This document shows positions 44,565-56,982 of a stretch of DNA of 64,000 nt, piece by piece. The notes beneath the pieces were generated by a model. That model had not been told where the DNA came from. It saw only the letters and a program-made list of their open reading frames with translations, and did no database searches. The stretch is from the NCBI GenBank assembly GCA_019916065.1, contig CM034240.1:14679894-14743893 (forward strand). The letters are read 5' to 3'. The stretch comes from Vitellaria paradoxa (Eukaryota; Streptophyta; Magnoliopsida; Ericales; Sapotaceae). A program made the translations under genes and the position numbers. The stretch's first letter is position 1. The number at the start of each line of letters is the position of its first letter.

Positions 44565-46148
44565 ACACTAGCCTTTCAACATGATACCGTCACACTTTGT
44601 CATCACCCAATAGTTGTTGACAATTATTTATTTTTAACACAGTTGTCACTGCAACTGGGACCGGTGAGGGATCAAGTAATTTAAGTCAGCTTGACACTAA
44701 ATCGTAAGTAAAATTTTAAATAAATGTATAAAATATGATAAAATATAAAATATCATATATTAATATTAAATATTTTTTATATAAAATAATTTTTAAATTA
44801 ATAAAATAAGTTACAATAATCCTCTTTATTATTTTATGTTCTAAAAACGTTACAAAATAGTTTCAAATTTGTCTATTTCAATATATGTCATCGAACAATC
44901 ATTCATCCATTCAACCACTCTTGAATAATTTTTTTATATTAGATTTTTTTTTTTTTTCATAAAAATCCAATATGAACCTTTGGCCACTCTCGGCACATTG
45001 TGCAACTGTCAGCGACTAGGACTTAAGAGTCACGTAATTCGAATTAATTTAAAAAAAAAAACAAAAAAATATAGGGTAGAAAGTGCTGCGCAAAGAATTT
45101 AGTAAAAAATATTAAATATACACTGATATTAATAAATACATATTTTAAATATGTTTAATGTAAATAATGTTGAATATAAAAATAAAAATTTAAGTTTTCA
45201 TGTATGAATATAATTCAGCTACATTATTCTGTGGTGAAAGATTATGTGAGTAGGATATATATGCAATTTTGTGGTAAAAAAAATGAAATAAAAGAGAGAG
45301 AGTATAGAAAATATCATGAAAAATTACTTTATCATATTTAATTCTCATGTAGCTAGTCATAATATATTTAATGTTTAATAATAAATATTAAATAAATCTT
45401 GCATTTGAAATTTGAGAATGAAGCAAAAATAAATTCGAATAAAAAAATAAATTTGAATTTGTTCACCAAATTGACAAAATTAGTAACTATGGAATAGAAT
45501 ACGGATGAGTGGATTGAGTAAAGATTTAGTGAAGGTAATTTTTTCCACTAATTGGTAAATTTATACGTAGATTATGTTAATTTTACTCGTTTACTTGTAA
45601 ATTTTGCTTTTGTTTCATTATTATTAAATTTTTATTTTCACTGTTTTTTATTTCTTTTTTTATTTCTACTTCTATTTAATTAAAAAATATAATTTTATTC
45701 TATTATTTATAAATTGTGGCCCCGCACCTAACAATACGGATGGAACCCTGAAGGCCACCCACTGAGCTCAACTAAATTTTATTTACTTAGCCTCTGTTTG
45801 AGGTAACAGAAAATAGTAAAAAAATATTAAAAATTTTTAAAATTATTTACTTTTTATTTTATATACAAAATATGAATTTATAATTTAATTCAATTTAATT
45901 TATTTTATTTTTTAACACCCTTAATGTAATTTTAATTACGACTTTGCAGAATATTATACATACATACGTAAGACTCCTGCTGACAAAACTTGAGCTGTCA
46001 TAAAAACTAAATCGGAAATAGTAGCTAGAGCTTACCCACTCCCAAAAAAACATAATAGTTTTCCCAAAAGCACCGTGCACAATGCAACCCAATCATGCCC
46101 CTTCAATTAACTAACGTTTTGCGGGCCCACAAATCAACGGTGTCGATT
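44565..46148. other. AT-rich spacer downstream of the single-exon gene
   Basis: No coding region is supported. The right 250 bp is more GC-rich and probably contains the 3' UTR of the minus-strand gene ending at 46149. Confidence 0.5.
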
Positions 46149-46805
46149 TCACACGTGTACGGTCATCTTCTCATCGACACCATTGCCACCCGATGACACT
46201 GACCTCTTACCCGACTCCAACCGGTTGGACCCCACCAACCCGGCCGGCTCATTTAACTTGGCACTTCCCTTGCCATTCCCCACCCGGTTTTTGAACATGG
46301 CCTTCAAACTCGACCACAAGCCGGTTCGCTTCCCTCTACCCTTCTTGGACCTAACCCTCCCCATGCACGAAACACTCGGAGAACCCGGTTCAGACTCATG
46401 CACCCCCGTTTCGCACCGGCTCCAGAACAACCGAACCTTTTCCGGCTTGGAGTTCCGCCGGAAATTTCCGTCGGCGAAACAGGACCTCTGAGACTTCGGC
46501 AGTCCAAAGATTGACACTTTGGTCTTTGAATTCAGAGGCAACCTCTGAGAAGGTGAACTTTGAGAACCGTGGGAGCCGTGACGTGGGCCGGAACCCAAGT
46601 TGCCGGAGAAGCTGATCTTGGTGGACCCCTTTCGCTCCATGAATGCATTGCGGGTGAGCCAATCGAGCTCGTGCTCCTTTGGCACCCAAAAGGACTCCGG
46701 CGGGAGATCCGGCGGTTCTGGACCCGGTTCATCACGCAACGGACCATTGTGGCTTGCACTGAGATCATGACTAACTGGGCTAGAGAGATCAGACTGTGGT
46801 GGCAT
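46149..46805 (-). CDS. Plant-specific single-exon protein of unknown function (218 aa)
   Basis: An uninterrupted minus-strand frame encodes 218 residues, hydrophilic and rich in Ser, Gly, Arg and Lys, with no signal peptide or membrane segment. Features in order are an acidic-Pro N terminus (DEPGPEPPDLPPE), the motif WVPKEHELDWLTRNAFMERK at residues 40-59, VSIFGLPKSQRSCF at about 97-110, a basic region, SVSCMGRVRSKKGRGKR at about 145-160, and LWSSLKAMFKNR. The WVPKEHELDW and SCMGRVRSK blocks are, from memory, shared with uncharacterised land-plant proteins, and this conservation together with the GC-rich frame supports a real gene. The function is unknown. Just upstream of the ATG, 46808-46840 is a CT-type microsatellite on the coding strand, common in plant 5' UTRs. 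A TATA-like CTATACA lies near 46885. Confidence 0.85.
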   Translation of the reverse strand: MPPQSDLSSPVSHDLSASHNGPLRDEPGPEPPDLPPESFWVPKEHELDWLTRNAFMERKGSTKISFSGNLGSGPRHGSHGSQSSPSQRLPLNSKTKVSIFGLPKSQRSCFADGNFRRNSKPEKVRLFWSRCETGVHESEPGSPSVSCMGRVRSKKGRGKRTGLWSSLKAMFKNRVGNGKGSAKLNEPAGLVGSNRLESGKRSVSSGGNGVDEKMTVHV

Positions 46806-46807
46806 CG

Positions 46808-46809
46808 CT

Positions 46810-46840
<31 letters not shown>
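46808..46840. repeat. GA/CT microsatellite in the 5' UTR
   Basis: A (GA)n run on the plus strand immediately upstream of the start codon at 46805. On the transcribed strand it is (CT)n. Confidence 0.9.
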
Positions 46841-46847
<7 letters not shown>

Positions 46848-47748
46848 GAAGAGAAATGTGAGAATTAAGAGAGATGTGAAGGCATGTATAGAGACAAGGG
46901 ATTGGAGGGAATTCTCGTGGGGTTGGGAGGACAGGACTTGCATATCAGACATGGTACCCATATGACTGTGACAGGCCACCATTATTTATATATTTTCATA
47001 TCATATAGTAATCAAATTTGCAGGACCAAATGCAGAAACCAAAATTTTCATATCATATGTTAATTAATTATATATATTACATATGCCTTATAATGCATAT
47101 ATATATAAGCTCGAAAATGTTTGTTGTTTATTTCTATGTTTTGATCGGTCTTATTTGCCCCCACAACTTCGCTTTGGGAATCTTCATATATTTTTTGACA
47201 TTAAGACTTTGGGTCTGTTTGGAGTTTTAGCACATAACTTGCATGGAACTTTGCCGATGTCATAATTAATTCTTAAACATATATACAAAAAATATATATA
47301 TATCAATACAACTTGAACTTGCATTAAAATTGAATTAACAATGTTATAATGGTTATTTGAATCCTAAAATGATGCCCTAATTAACCTTTAACCCTTCAAG
47401 AAAAAACTGAATTGATAAAAATTAGATTAGAAAATACACATTATTCAAAAAATAATTAAAAAATACAAAATTAAGTTTAATTACTTGAATTGTGTTAGAT
47501 GTAATGAAAAACGTTGAAAAATTCTGAAAATCTCTATGTGTGATAAAAAGTGAATAATTTTTTAATTTTTTAATTTTTTAAAAAGCTTCATAAAATTTTT
47601 TAAATAATAACAAATTTATCAATTTCAGTACTTAAAATGTTTGGATTAATTTGGCCTATTTACTACTACCACCTAATCAAAATGCACAAATTTAATCTAC
47701 TTCTATTATGTAAAAATCAATAAGAATGATGCAATTTTCTTCCCCATT

Positions 47749-47789
<41 letters not shown>

Positions 47790-47805
47790 GCTGTACCAAA
47801 TGAGA

Positions 47806-47836
<31 letters not shown>

Positions 47837-48192
47837 GTGCTATTATTTATATACATAAAATCTTTATTTATACGGGTAAAAAAAAATATTATTTTTTATT
47901 GCTTCCTGAAAAGGAAACCAAATCATATAATAAATAAAAATGAGTAAATTTTATCAAATTTGGGATAGAGAGACTTTACTTTGATTTGATTTGTCGATGG
48001 ATGATCCGCCGATAAGTTGTCTATCCATTTCAGGTCTTTTTCTTTAGATTGAAATCATAAAACTTTACTCGTCGGACCTCCTCCGTACTCATACCGCCAT
48101 TATCACCAACTTTGTCGCCGCAAGGGTCGTGTTCCTTCTCTCGTAATTCTAGGTGAAACTTTTTAAGAAAATCATAATCATTATAGATTATA
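46841..48192. other. Intergenic spacer
   Basis: It contains the promoter of the 46149-46805 gene at the left, a CT microsatellite at about 47755-47783, and an AT run at about 47808-47832. No gene is supported. Confidence 0.5.
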
Positions 48193-48353
48193 GGATGTGT
48201 TTGAAGTTATATAAAAGTTTATAAAATAAAATAAAATTATAAAAGTAAATATCTCGTAATTCATACAGTGAGTGAAGAATTTAAATTTTATTGTCTCGTA
48301 ATTCGTATTTATAGAGATTTATAAGATTTTATTTTATTTATTACCAAACGGAG
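48193..48353 (+). mobile_element. Small MITE, copy 2 of the local family
   Basis: It starts GGATGTGTTTGAAG and ends ACCAAACGGAG. The flanks on both sides read TTATA. It contains CGTAATTCATACAGTGAG. It matches 56195-56362 in the same orientation and 13447-13612 in reverse. Confidence 0.75.
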
Positions 48354-48772
48354 TTATAATTCATAAGTTAGGTCGGAAACTACGAATTTAGTATCAGAAA
48401 CTACGAATTTAGTATCGGATGAGCCAATTCTCGTAAGTTTTAGTATTTCTTTTCTTAATTACCAAAAAAAAAAATATTTCTTTTCTAACCTCAATCTCAA
48501 AATGTAATCATCAGGAATCTTTAACAAGCAATATAAATTAATAGTGATGACCTTAAAAAATAAGCAAATATATAAATTATTTTGTAGAATTGTTTAAAAA
48601 TTATTCAATTGACTTAATTAGACTATTAATGACCCAATTAAAAAGCAAATCTCATATCTTATTAATGACTCGATTACTAGACTCAATTCAATAATTAAGT
48701 TTTATGTGTTATGAATAACCTAATGAAGTGGTCATATTTAAAATATATATAAATATATATATTATAAATACC

Positions 48773-48812
<40 letters not shown>

Positions 48813-49983
48813 CAAAATTCCATGGCCCTTAGACTCATACGGTGTAGATCTGTTTTCTGTCCCCACATAAATTGAAGGATAATTAATTGCTAAATTGTCC
48901 TATTTTCTGTCCATTTTTTAAATTAATTTTTTGTGTTCTAAGGCCTTATTTATTTGAATGTAAATATTTAAAAAAAGACACACTTTACTTAAAATAACTT
49001 ACATTGAAACAAAGGGAGCTAATTTCAAAATTTTACATATTCAACCATCGCTCGTCACACTCTTTTTGATCAATATTAAAATGCAATCTCAATTTAAAAA
49101 AAACAATTAAAAAAGGTTGTATTAGTGCACTTTAATACATTAAATTCAATTAAGATTTCCTTAAAGTTCGTATAATAGACCCCCAAAAAAAAAAAAATTA
49201 AATAGTTGACTTAATCATATAATCTTCCCTTTTAGTAGTTAATAAGTTTAGATTTTTCTTAAAATGCATTTGGTGTGAGAATACTAAGGTGAAAAATTAC
49301 AAGAATAATAATAATAATAATAATAAAAAAATTACTATTATTATTACTACACATGTTTAGAATTAGATAGAAGATAAGTGTTAACTAAGGTAGAAATTAT
49401 CCTTACAATAAGAAGAGAAAGAGGGTAACAAGATTTTGAGAAAAAAATTTATTTTTTCCTTATCCCTCTCTTACACTCTTTCCAATCTAACATATTATTA
49501 ATCAAATTAAAATTAATTATTTATTACACTAAAATTATTTTTAATAAATAATAATTGCTTATTAGAAATATTTTAATGAGTAATCTATACAAGTTAGTCG
49601 TTATTCCCAAACTAAACATAATTACAAGTTAATTGTTATTCTCAAATCAAACATAGTTAAATTCTCCAAATAAATTTTCACACCTCTTCCAAACTCAACT
49701 AAATTTGCACTCTCCAGGCCACCATCACAAAGACCAACTTCCGCGTCACTTCCAATCTGGAAGCAGAGAGCACACATTCAAATCAGCAGATCAAAAGTAA
49801 ATGATTAAAGATTCTTAAAGCAGATCATTCAGTTGATTGGTATAAAAATGAAGACACGCTTAAGATGGCATTAAGTTGATGAGGACAAAAAAAAAAAAGT
49901 TGATGTTCAACAGGGTTTCACAGCTTAAAAGGAAAAAATCATACAGAGATGCCAGGGAGAAGGGACAAAGGAAGTAGTCCTGT
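48354..49983. other. AT-rich spacer downstream of RPS25
   Basis: It has a TA microsatellite at about 48779-48811 and an AAT run near 49302-49325. The region just left of 49984 is expected to hold the RPS25 3' UTR. No other gene is seen. Confidence 0.5.
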
Positions 49984-52977
49984 CTACTGAGTATTAGTGG
50001 CCCTAGTGTAGATCTGCTGGCTGGCATGAGCAGATACCATCCTAATGGAACCCCTTGCCATCAAATCCTTGATTGCCTTCCGTGCTAGAGAACCATTGAT
50101 CTGAGTCAAACAGAGAATATATAATAATCAGTGAAAAAAAATGGAGAAGCTATTTTGAGTCCATTGATCTTGAAAAAAAAAATGCAAACAATTTTATGAC
50201 AAGAGGGATCTGACAAAACACTACCGACTCAAAACACACACGTACAACCACGCAAAATAAATTTAAGATAAACAGAGCACACCCAGAATTGTATAAGACT
50301 GCAGATCAAGAGAGGAATTCAAGCATACCCTCAATCTGTCGGACAGGATTGAAGGAGTGACTAGCTTGTACTTTGGAACTTCAGAAAGAAGCTTATCGTA
50401 TGTTGCCTTGTCCAAAAGAACCATGTTGTTCACCTTCTCCTTTTGCTTTCCTTTGCTCCATTTCTGTAACCCAAAAGAATAAAATAAATAAATAAATATC
50501 CTTAAATTAGACAAAGAACATACTTTCTGAATACCTTTTTCTTTTCGTTTTAAATACTAGCACAGCCAAAACTTTTTGACACGCTAAGCCCTAGCTATTC
50601 ATGAGCTACAAGATTTATTTTGTAACCCTACTTAAAAGAGAGAGACTTCGCAGTTTACTAGTCCATTCCTTGGATTAATTTACAAGTTATAACATTACAT
50701 CAATACAATGTTGTCAATAAATGTTAAATTGAACGGTGTAATAGTTCAAATATAATTTTTATAGTGGAACATATGATAATTCAAAAAGTAATTAGTAACA
50801 CAGAAAATGTTTTGCTAAAACGTCAATAAATGAAAATATAACTTTTTTTTTTTAAGAATGAAACACACAATATCATAGTATAAATACAAAATAATAAGTG
50901 TAATTAATATATCTAATATGTCTATTATTTATATATATAAATATATAAGGAGTTTGAGCCAAATGGATTTGGTTTTGCTACTATCAACTTCGATACGGTC
51001 GATGATGTTTCACAATCAAAATATGCATCATTATTTACATCAACTAAATATGATAAGACCTAAAAGCCACGTAATATGATATTGTCCGCTTTGGACTTTA
51101 CAACCCTCATGGTTTTGTTTTTCAGATGCCTACCTAGATGCCCCAAAAAAAGCCTTCTACTAAGTACATTATTTGAACTCTCATATATAGCACATCCCCA
51201 TTTTACACCCAGGTAATATGGGCGAGAAAGAATTGTTTTTCTGCTTCATCTCCTACTTCACTTTTCCATAGGCAGAGTTCCTCACAATCCTCCTCCTAAT
51301 AGGCACACGTCCCTGAGTGGCCCCACACTTCCAATTGGGTCAAAATTATAACGACCCAACAACCACATAATACAATATTTTTCACTTTAGGGTTTGCAAC
51401 CCTCATGGTTTTGTTTCTCTGAGACCCACAAAGGCACACCCTAGAAAAAGCCTTGTTTTTCTGCTTCACTTTCCCATAAATAAAGTCAATTCATATTATC
51501 TATAACGACCAAGATAGTACAATATTGTCTGCTTTAAGTTTTGCAATCCTCACGGTTTTGTTTATCTGAGGCCCACACAGACATACCAAAAAAGGTCTTG
51601 TTGTAGACAGATTATTTGAACCCTCATACATAACGCATCTCCTTCCACACTCGGGCAATGTGGAACTTAGAGAAACAAAACCATGAGAATTGCAAGGCTC
51701 AGTACCAACAATATTGTACTACATGAATTGTGGGTCATTACAAATAATTTCATTAAAGTCATAAATTTCACACACATGATTAAATCATAAAATTTTGCAT
51801 GTCTAAACATTTAACAGTACATCACGCAATAAAGAAAATAATAATAACTAATCAGTTATTCACAAAAATAATTCTCTAATGTAACATGATAAATTATTTT
51901 CTTTTATTTTATTTTTATTTATCATCATCATCATCATCAGATCTAAGTTAGTAAAATCTAAGCAAGAATTTCTCCCAAACTTCCTATTAATTCTACATGG
52001 ATCGTACATTAGGATTGTGAGGTACTGTGAGGGACCACATGTGGGAGAGTAAAGTAGGGGGTAAATGGAAGGGGAACAAGGAAATAAGGAGTTAATTATG
52101 TTATGTGAATACAATTAATGTTTATTAGGGGTGAACCAGGAAACATATTTTGATTGGAATACATCGTTGACCGGATCAATCATACCTATGTTGATAGTAG
52201 CAAAACCAAATTCAAGCCAAACAATATTCAGACTCTATTCATTTACTAAATGAGTGTAAATTTTTTTTTATCCAATCTTGGGTTCGTTTATTAAAAAAGT
52301 GTCAGCTAGCTTATCAAAATACGACTCAAGCAAAAGTTCGTGAACGGCTGGGTTTATTTGAAGACTAGGTTCCACATTTGTCAAAAAATGACTAGTCACC
52401 AATGAATTTAAACAATTTTCAAACAACTGTAATAATAACCAGAAAATACAAATCAAAAGCCCACAATCCGAAATGGGTTAAGATTACAAAACCATTGCAT
52501 TACTGATAATTGGAACCAACCCCAAAAATCTCATAATAAACAATAATATTTTACAACCAAAATGCCCAAATCTACGAAAAGGGTTCTACTACGGTAATGT
52601 ATTAGACATACAGAAACTCCATTAATTAGCGACCTGAGCTGTTCAAATACGAAAGACAGCAACCATAAATACCCAGTTCATGCCAATGAAAACCCAACAA
52701 TCACAAGGAAAACCACATCGCATAGCAATTCATGCACCCGACTTTCAGGAATATGAAACCCGTAACGAATAGCTTAAACACAAATCGAACTTCACAAACC
52801 CATATTTCTTACCTTCTTTTTCTGCTTTCCTCCACCAGATTTCGCGGGCTTCGACGAGGGAGGAGGAGCCTTATCCTTCTTCGGCGCCTAATAACAAGAA
52901 AGTACCTTCCAGATATCAAAAAGCATAAAAAAAAAACACGGAAACCGATGGTGTAGAGTTGTGATTTGTAGTACCAT
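49984..52977 (-). CDS. RPS25: Cytosolic 40S ribosomal protein eS25
   Basis: Four coding exons on the minus strand: 52977-52975 (the ATG alone), 52887-52813, 50463-50329 and 50100-49984. All junctions fall between codons at GT-AG sites, giving 109 residues, the usual plant eS25 length. The protein starts [17 protein letters not shown], has the basic [18 protein letters not shown] region, and continues with [53 protein letters not shown] and a short ATNTQ tail. It is a structural component of the small ribosomal subunit. The 2.35-kb second intron holds a 1.27-kb inverted-repeat element; the other introns are 87 and 228 bp. Nothing suggests damage. A telo-box and TATA-like motif lie upstream. 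Confidence 0.97.
50953..52221. mobile_element. Element with about 75-bp terminal inverted repeats in RPS25 intron 2
   Basis: The left arm (about 50953-51032) and right arm (about 52143-52221) share TTTGGTTTTGCTACTATCAA, a GATGT block and AATCAAAATATG in inverted order. Inside, a unit with ATAACGACC, CAATATTGTC(T/C)GCTTT and CTCATGGTTTTGTTT appears three times in direct orientation (about 51055, 51345, 51500) and once inverted (about 51665-51745). There is no coding capacity and no clear target duplication. A composite of a DNA transposon and LTR-like repeats is possible. Confidence 0.65.
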
Positions 52978-53069
52978 GAGGCTGCAGGGGAGGACTTTCT
53001 AGTGTTTCGCTGCAGAGATGGTGAGAAGCTGCTGGCTTCAGAGGTCAACTAGGAGTTTTTCATCCGCGG

Positions 53070-53105
53070 AAAAAAATTATATAAGTAATGGAAAACTAGG
53101 GTTTT
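53070..53105 (-). promoter_or_regulatory. RPS25 core promoter (telo-box and TATA-like)
   Basis: On the minus strand AAACCCTA (53104-53097) is a telo-box, an element common in plant ribosomal-protein promoters. TATATAA lies about 15 bp further toward the gene (near 53082-53076). Both are about 100-130 bp upstream of the ATG. Confidence 0.65.
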
Positions 53106-53208
53106 GGGGATATGGTCTGTTTGGAAACAAAATGAATTGAATTCCCTTCCTGAGCTTGAACTCTTTGGAACGATCCAATGAGATTTTTGTGGATTTGCAC
53201 AAATTACC

Positions 53209-53449
53209 TTCCGGTGCAAAAGGCGATACCCTCGCCCTCAGGACCCCACCCCCGGCCTTAAGGGAATAGTGGAGGAGGTAAATCACGGTACACGGCGGCC
53301 TCCTAGATAGGAAGATCAGTGCCTGGTGCCCACAAGGAGCCACCCCCACAAGAGGGTGAAACTCCCACACTGGAACTGCCAGGACTCGAACCTGTATCCT
53401 TGGGTGCAATTTGCTGCTCGAGTACCAGCTATGCTACACCTGCGGGGGC
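53209..53449 (-). mobile_element. tRNA-derived SINE (241 bp)
   Basis: On the minus strand a box A (TAGCATAGCTGG, near 53435) and box B (GGTTCGAGTCC, near 53392) lie at tRNA-like spacing, followed by a GC-rich body with no long poly(A). The flanks TTGCACAAATTACC (53195-53208) and TTGCGCAAATTACC (53450-53463) are a 14-bp target-site duplication with one mismatch. It is about 230 bp upstream of the RPS25 start codon. Confidence 0.88.
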
Positions 53450-53463
53450 TTGCGCAAATTACC

Positions 53464-56194
53464 CTAACCTCCCCATAAGTTTTTCAAAATATGAAAGTAT
53501 ACTTATCTAGTCTAAATTTTTGTCGTTTTATTTCATTTTTGTCTGACTACAAAGAAAATTAAATAAATTATTTAAATATCCTTGACACTATGTTTGGAAA
53601 TGTTCAGTAATAAAAACTCTCTTTACTGAAACTGCTCTCCACGTCAAAGGGAAGTCCAAACGCGAGCCTGCCAAGAATAAAGAAAGAGAAGGTTATGGCC
53701 AAAAATAGAGTCATCGATCAGAAAATCTCCGATGATAAAGTTAGCCAGAGCTTAAAGTGTTTAGAATAGTTAAGTAAAGAAAGAAATGTTACGTTGACAG
53801 TAAAGAGCGTACTTGAATTTTAGAGCTAAGTATTGTATTTATAGTTAGTAAATATAAATAAATTAATAAGAAAATAATTTGATTGTAATCATTGTGCATT
53901 CCATGTATTTACATTAAAGTACGCAATAATCTTCTTTTCTTTAAATGCCTTTTAATTTACATTTAATGTCTCCCATTTTACATTTAATACGCGTAAGCAA
54001 ATTGGGGCGACTGAGTGAACTGAAGTTGCCTTGCTGGATGCGCAAATGTTCCATCTGTCTCTTACTTGTAAAGAGATGAACTAATTAAGTTGTAATAAAT
54101 TCAGTTCATTTATAACTATTTCGCATTTATGTTTAGACTCCATACTCATTTGGTTTCGAAATGAAGTGGACTCAACTTCAATCACCTTTTAATTACACAG
54201 CCTTGCCGAGCACTTCTCAATCGTGCTCGGCAACACGCCATGTGTCTAAAGTTATTTTTGTACTAACAGGAAATATAGAATAAATGGGATTTATTTTATT
54301 TGATGAAAATTCTTATAAATTTTTATATTTGGAACTAAAATGAAGCATTTATGAGTAGGATTTAATTTAATTTCATCACCTAAATTTCAATTTTTTTTTA
54401 ACATTTAAAATCCAACATAAAAATGATAAATTTGGTGAGAATTGATTCAATTTTTTAGTAATTTAAGTAAGTGAACAAATTTACCTTTATATCCTATACT
54501 ACTATTATTTATAACAAAGTCAAATTTAATTTTTTTTCAAATTAATTCAATTCTACTTTAGTTCTAATACATGAGAATTTCAATTCATTATTGAATTCAA
54601 ATATTTATTCTAAACACAAAATTTTATCCATCAAATCTATTCAACTCAATTTCTTACTTTAGCGGCAAAATGTCAAACTAAAAGTAGCATAAAAAATTAC
54701 ATTTATTTTATGTTAGAGTTATATTTACATTTATTGAAACATTTAATTTTCTTTTTGATGTCGTTACACTCCAAATTTTCTTTTTCTATATTTTAGTTCC
54801 CTATTTTAACTAAATTCGTTAATCCAACTTTCTTTTTTTTTTTTTTATATTTTCTCCATTCTCTTAACATTTATTTTATACTTTGAAATTCTTGAAAGAC
54901 CTCTAATGAACAAACAACCAATCATAATAAAAACTCTCTCCCATAACTTTATATTATGATCTCTCTGTTTCTTTATCTCTTTATCAGTATTATTTTACAT
55001 TGAGTACAAACTCATATATATATATAGATTCTATAGACATAACCAAAATAGAAAACTTAGGTTTACAGAAATTTCGACAGGTCAAACCCTCATATTCCTT
55101 ACACCCGACCTGCCAATTGTTTTGGAAGGGAGACGAACCCTCGACCTGTTTGTGTGTTTCGCTATTCTTACTTTTCAACCCTTGTTCCTAGTACTTGAGG
55201 TTTCAACTTCCCAGCGATATGCTTGCGGACTTCTCAAGATTTTGTCTTTGAGTTTGGAAGAAATCCTTAGACTTGTAGACTTCTTTATGTTTATTTCTTT
55301 GAATCAATTTGGCAACTTGTTAAATTGGAAACGTTGTAAACCTTGGAATTCTTTTCCTTATAGAGTTAAGAAATAAATTCAATTACAAATTTAATCATAA
55401 TTTTTTTTGGATTTGCCACTTTTGAATTTTACATACTTAATCTAACCACCCCAACTCTAATATTTTATCTATAATTTCTTTTAATCATGGTGTATCTACT
55501 TCACCACCAAAAAATTAATCATATTACTATAAGTCTATAACCATCATCTTCTTTCTCGTAAATTTATAACCATCACTAATTTGCTTATATCAAATTAAAT
55601 CAAATCTAGAGTTTTTAGAATGAAAGCGTGCAATTTTAGATTGAAATAGATTGAGAAATTAATAAGGTGGTAGATGATGATGATAACGATGATGATGATG
55701 GTGATAATAATAATAAAAAGAAGTTATTATGGTCATTTTTTAATTAGTCTTGGTCAATTTAGTTGGATAATAATGTAGTTAAAGGGCAAAGCAATGATTT
55801 GAAATTTGATTAACCATACAAGTTAATCTGTTATACTGTTTTAAAAATAAAAGAGGTACAAGTAATTTTTTTTCCTTCAAAAAAATAGGTTAAACTTTTG
55901 CAAATTTTAACTATAAGGAAGATTTAAGTAATTTGTTCAAGAAGATTACATATATGTCATAGTTAGAACCCTCAATCATGAGTTCCCAAACCTTATCAGG
56001 CTGTATGCTTAAACTTACTAAAATCCCCATATTCTCTTTCTAAGAGGCAATTATATGTATATACATACGTGTATGAATATAGATACATTAACTAAATATA
56101 AAATAGTAGTACAAGCAGAGATATAATAAAAATATATAATTATTTTTATATTTTATTAATTATATATATAACTAGCAGTGTGCACACACAATAT
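53464..56194. other. Intergenic spacer
   Basis: AT-rich DNA without a supported gene. Open frames at 55000-55376 show no recognisable protein. GAT-rich short repeats lie near 55675-55710. Confidence 0.5.
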
Positions 56195-56362
56195 AAGTGT
56201 GTTTGAAGTTGTATAAAATTATATAAAATAGTATGAAATTGTAAAAGTAAATGTCTCGTAATTCGTACAGTGAGTGAAAATTTTAAATTTTATTGTCTTA
56301 TAATTCGTGTTTGTAGTGATTTGTAGGATTTTATTTTTTTTTTATAGAGCTCCAAACGGAGC
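56195..56362 (+). mobile_element. Small MITE, copy 3 of the local family
   Basis: It contains GTGTTTGAAG, CGTAATTCGTACAGTGAG and TCCAAACGGAG in the same order and spacing as 48193-48353, with moderate divergence. Confidence 0.75.
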
Positions 56363-56945
56363 CTATGTATGATTAGTAGGGATATGCATAATTTGATCAA
56401 AATTTAACTTTCTAACTGTATTGACCAAATTTAAAAATTTTGGTTTGATTATTTATCTAATAAAGGTCGATTCAGTTATTTTTTTTAATAAAAATAACAG
56501 TTATCAATTTCGGTTATGATTTTAAAATTTAAAAAACTTAATTATTTTAACTAAATTTATTCAATTTAATCTGATTTTTTCAATTATTTTGATTTTTGCT
56601 CAGCTTTTATTGTGTTCATGGGAAGGTTTGTGCATTAATTCATTGAGAGGTTGATGAGAAGATTCTGCTTAGCATTGGTCACCCGTGACATCTAGCAACG
56701 GGTTTCACCAATATATAGATGCGTAGCTTGGCCTGCGTTGATTTAATGATTTCTTTGTAAAAAAATCTTATATATATATATATATATGCATATATATCTT
56801 TACTCTCTTTGCATTATTGGTCACTTAAGACGCACAAATTTTTAATTTTTATGATTGACATCAACAGCCGCTAGCAAGGAAAAATTCAATTCGCAACTTT
56901 TGTCATAATTATAGTCAAATATATATACAGATTCCTCAAAGGACC

Positions 56946-56982
<37 letters not shown>

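Noticed and set aside
46183..46868. Open frames on the plus strand and other minus frames over 46149-46805
   Set aside because: They are GC-rich shadows of the 218-residue minus-strand frame, which alone contains conserved-looking motifs.
53380..53449. A functional tRNA gene (boxes A and B present on the minus strand)
   Set aside because: The acceptor stem cannot pair properly, the sequence continues into a non-tRNA body, and a 14-bp target-site duplication flanks the whole 241 bp. It is a SINE.
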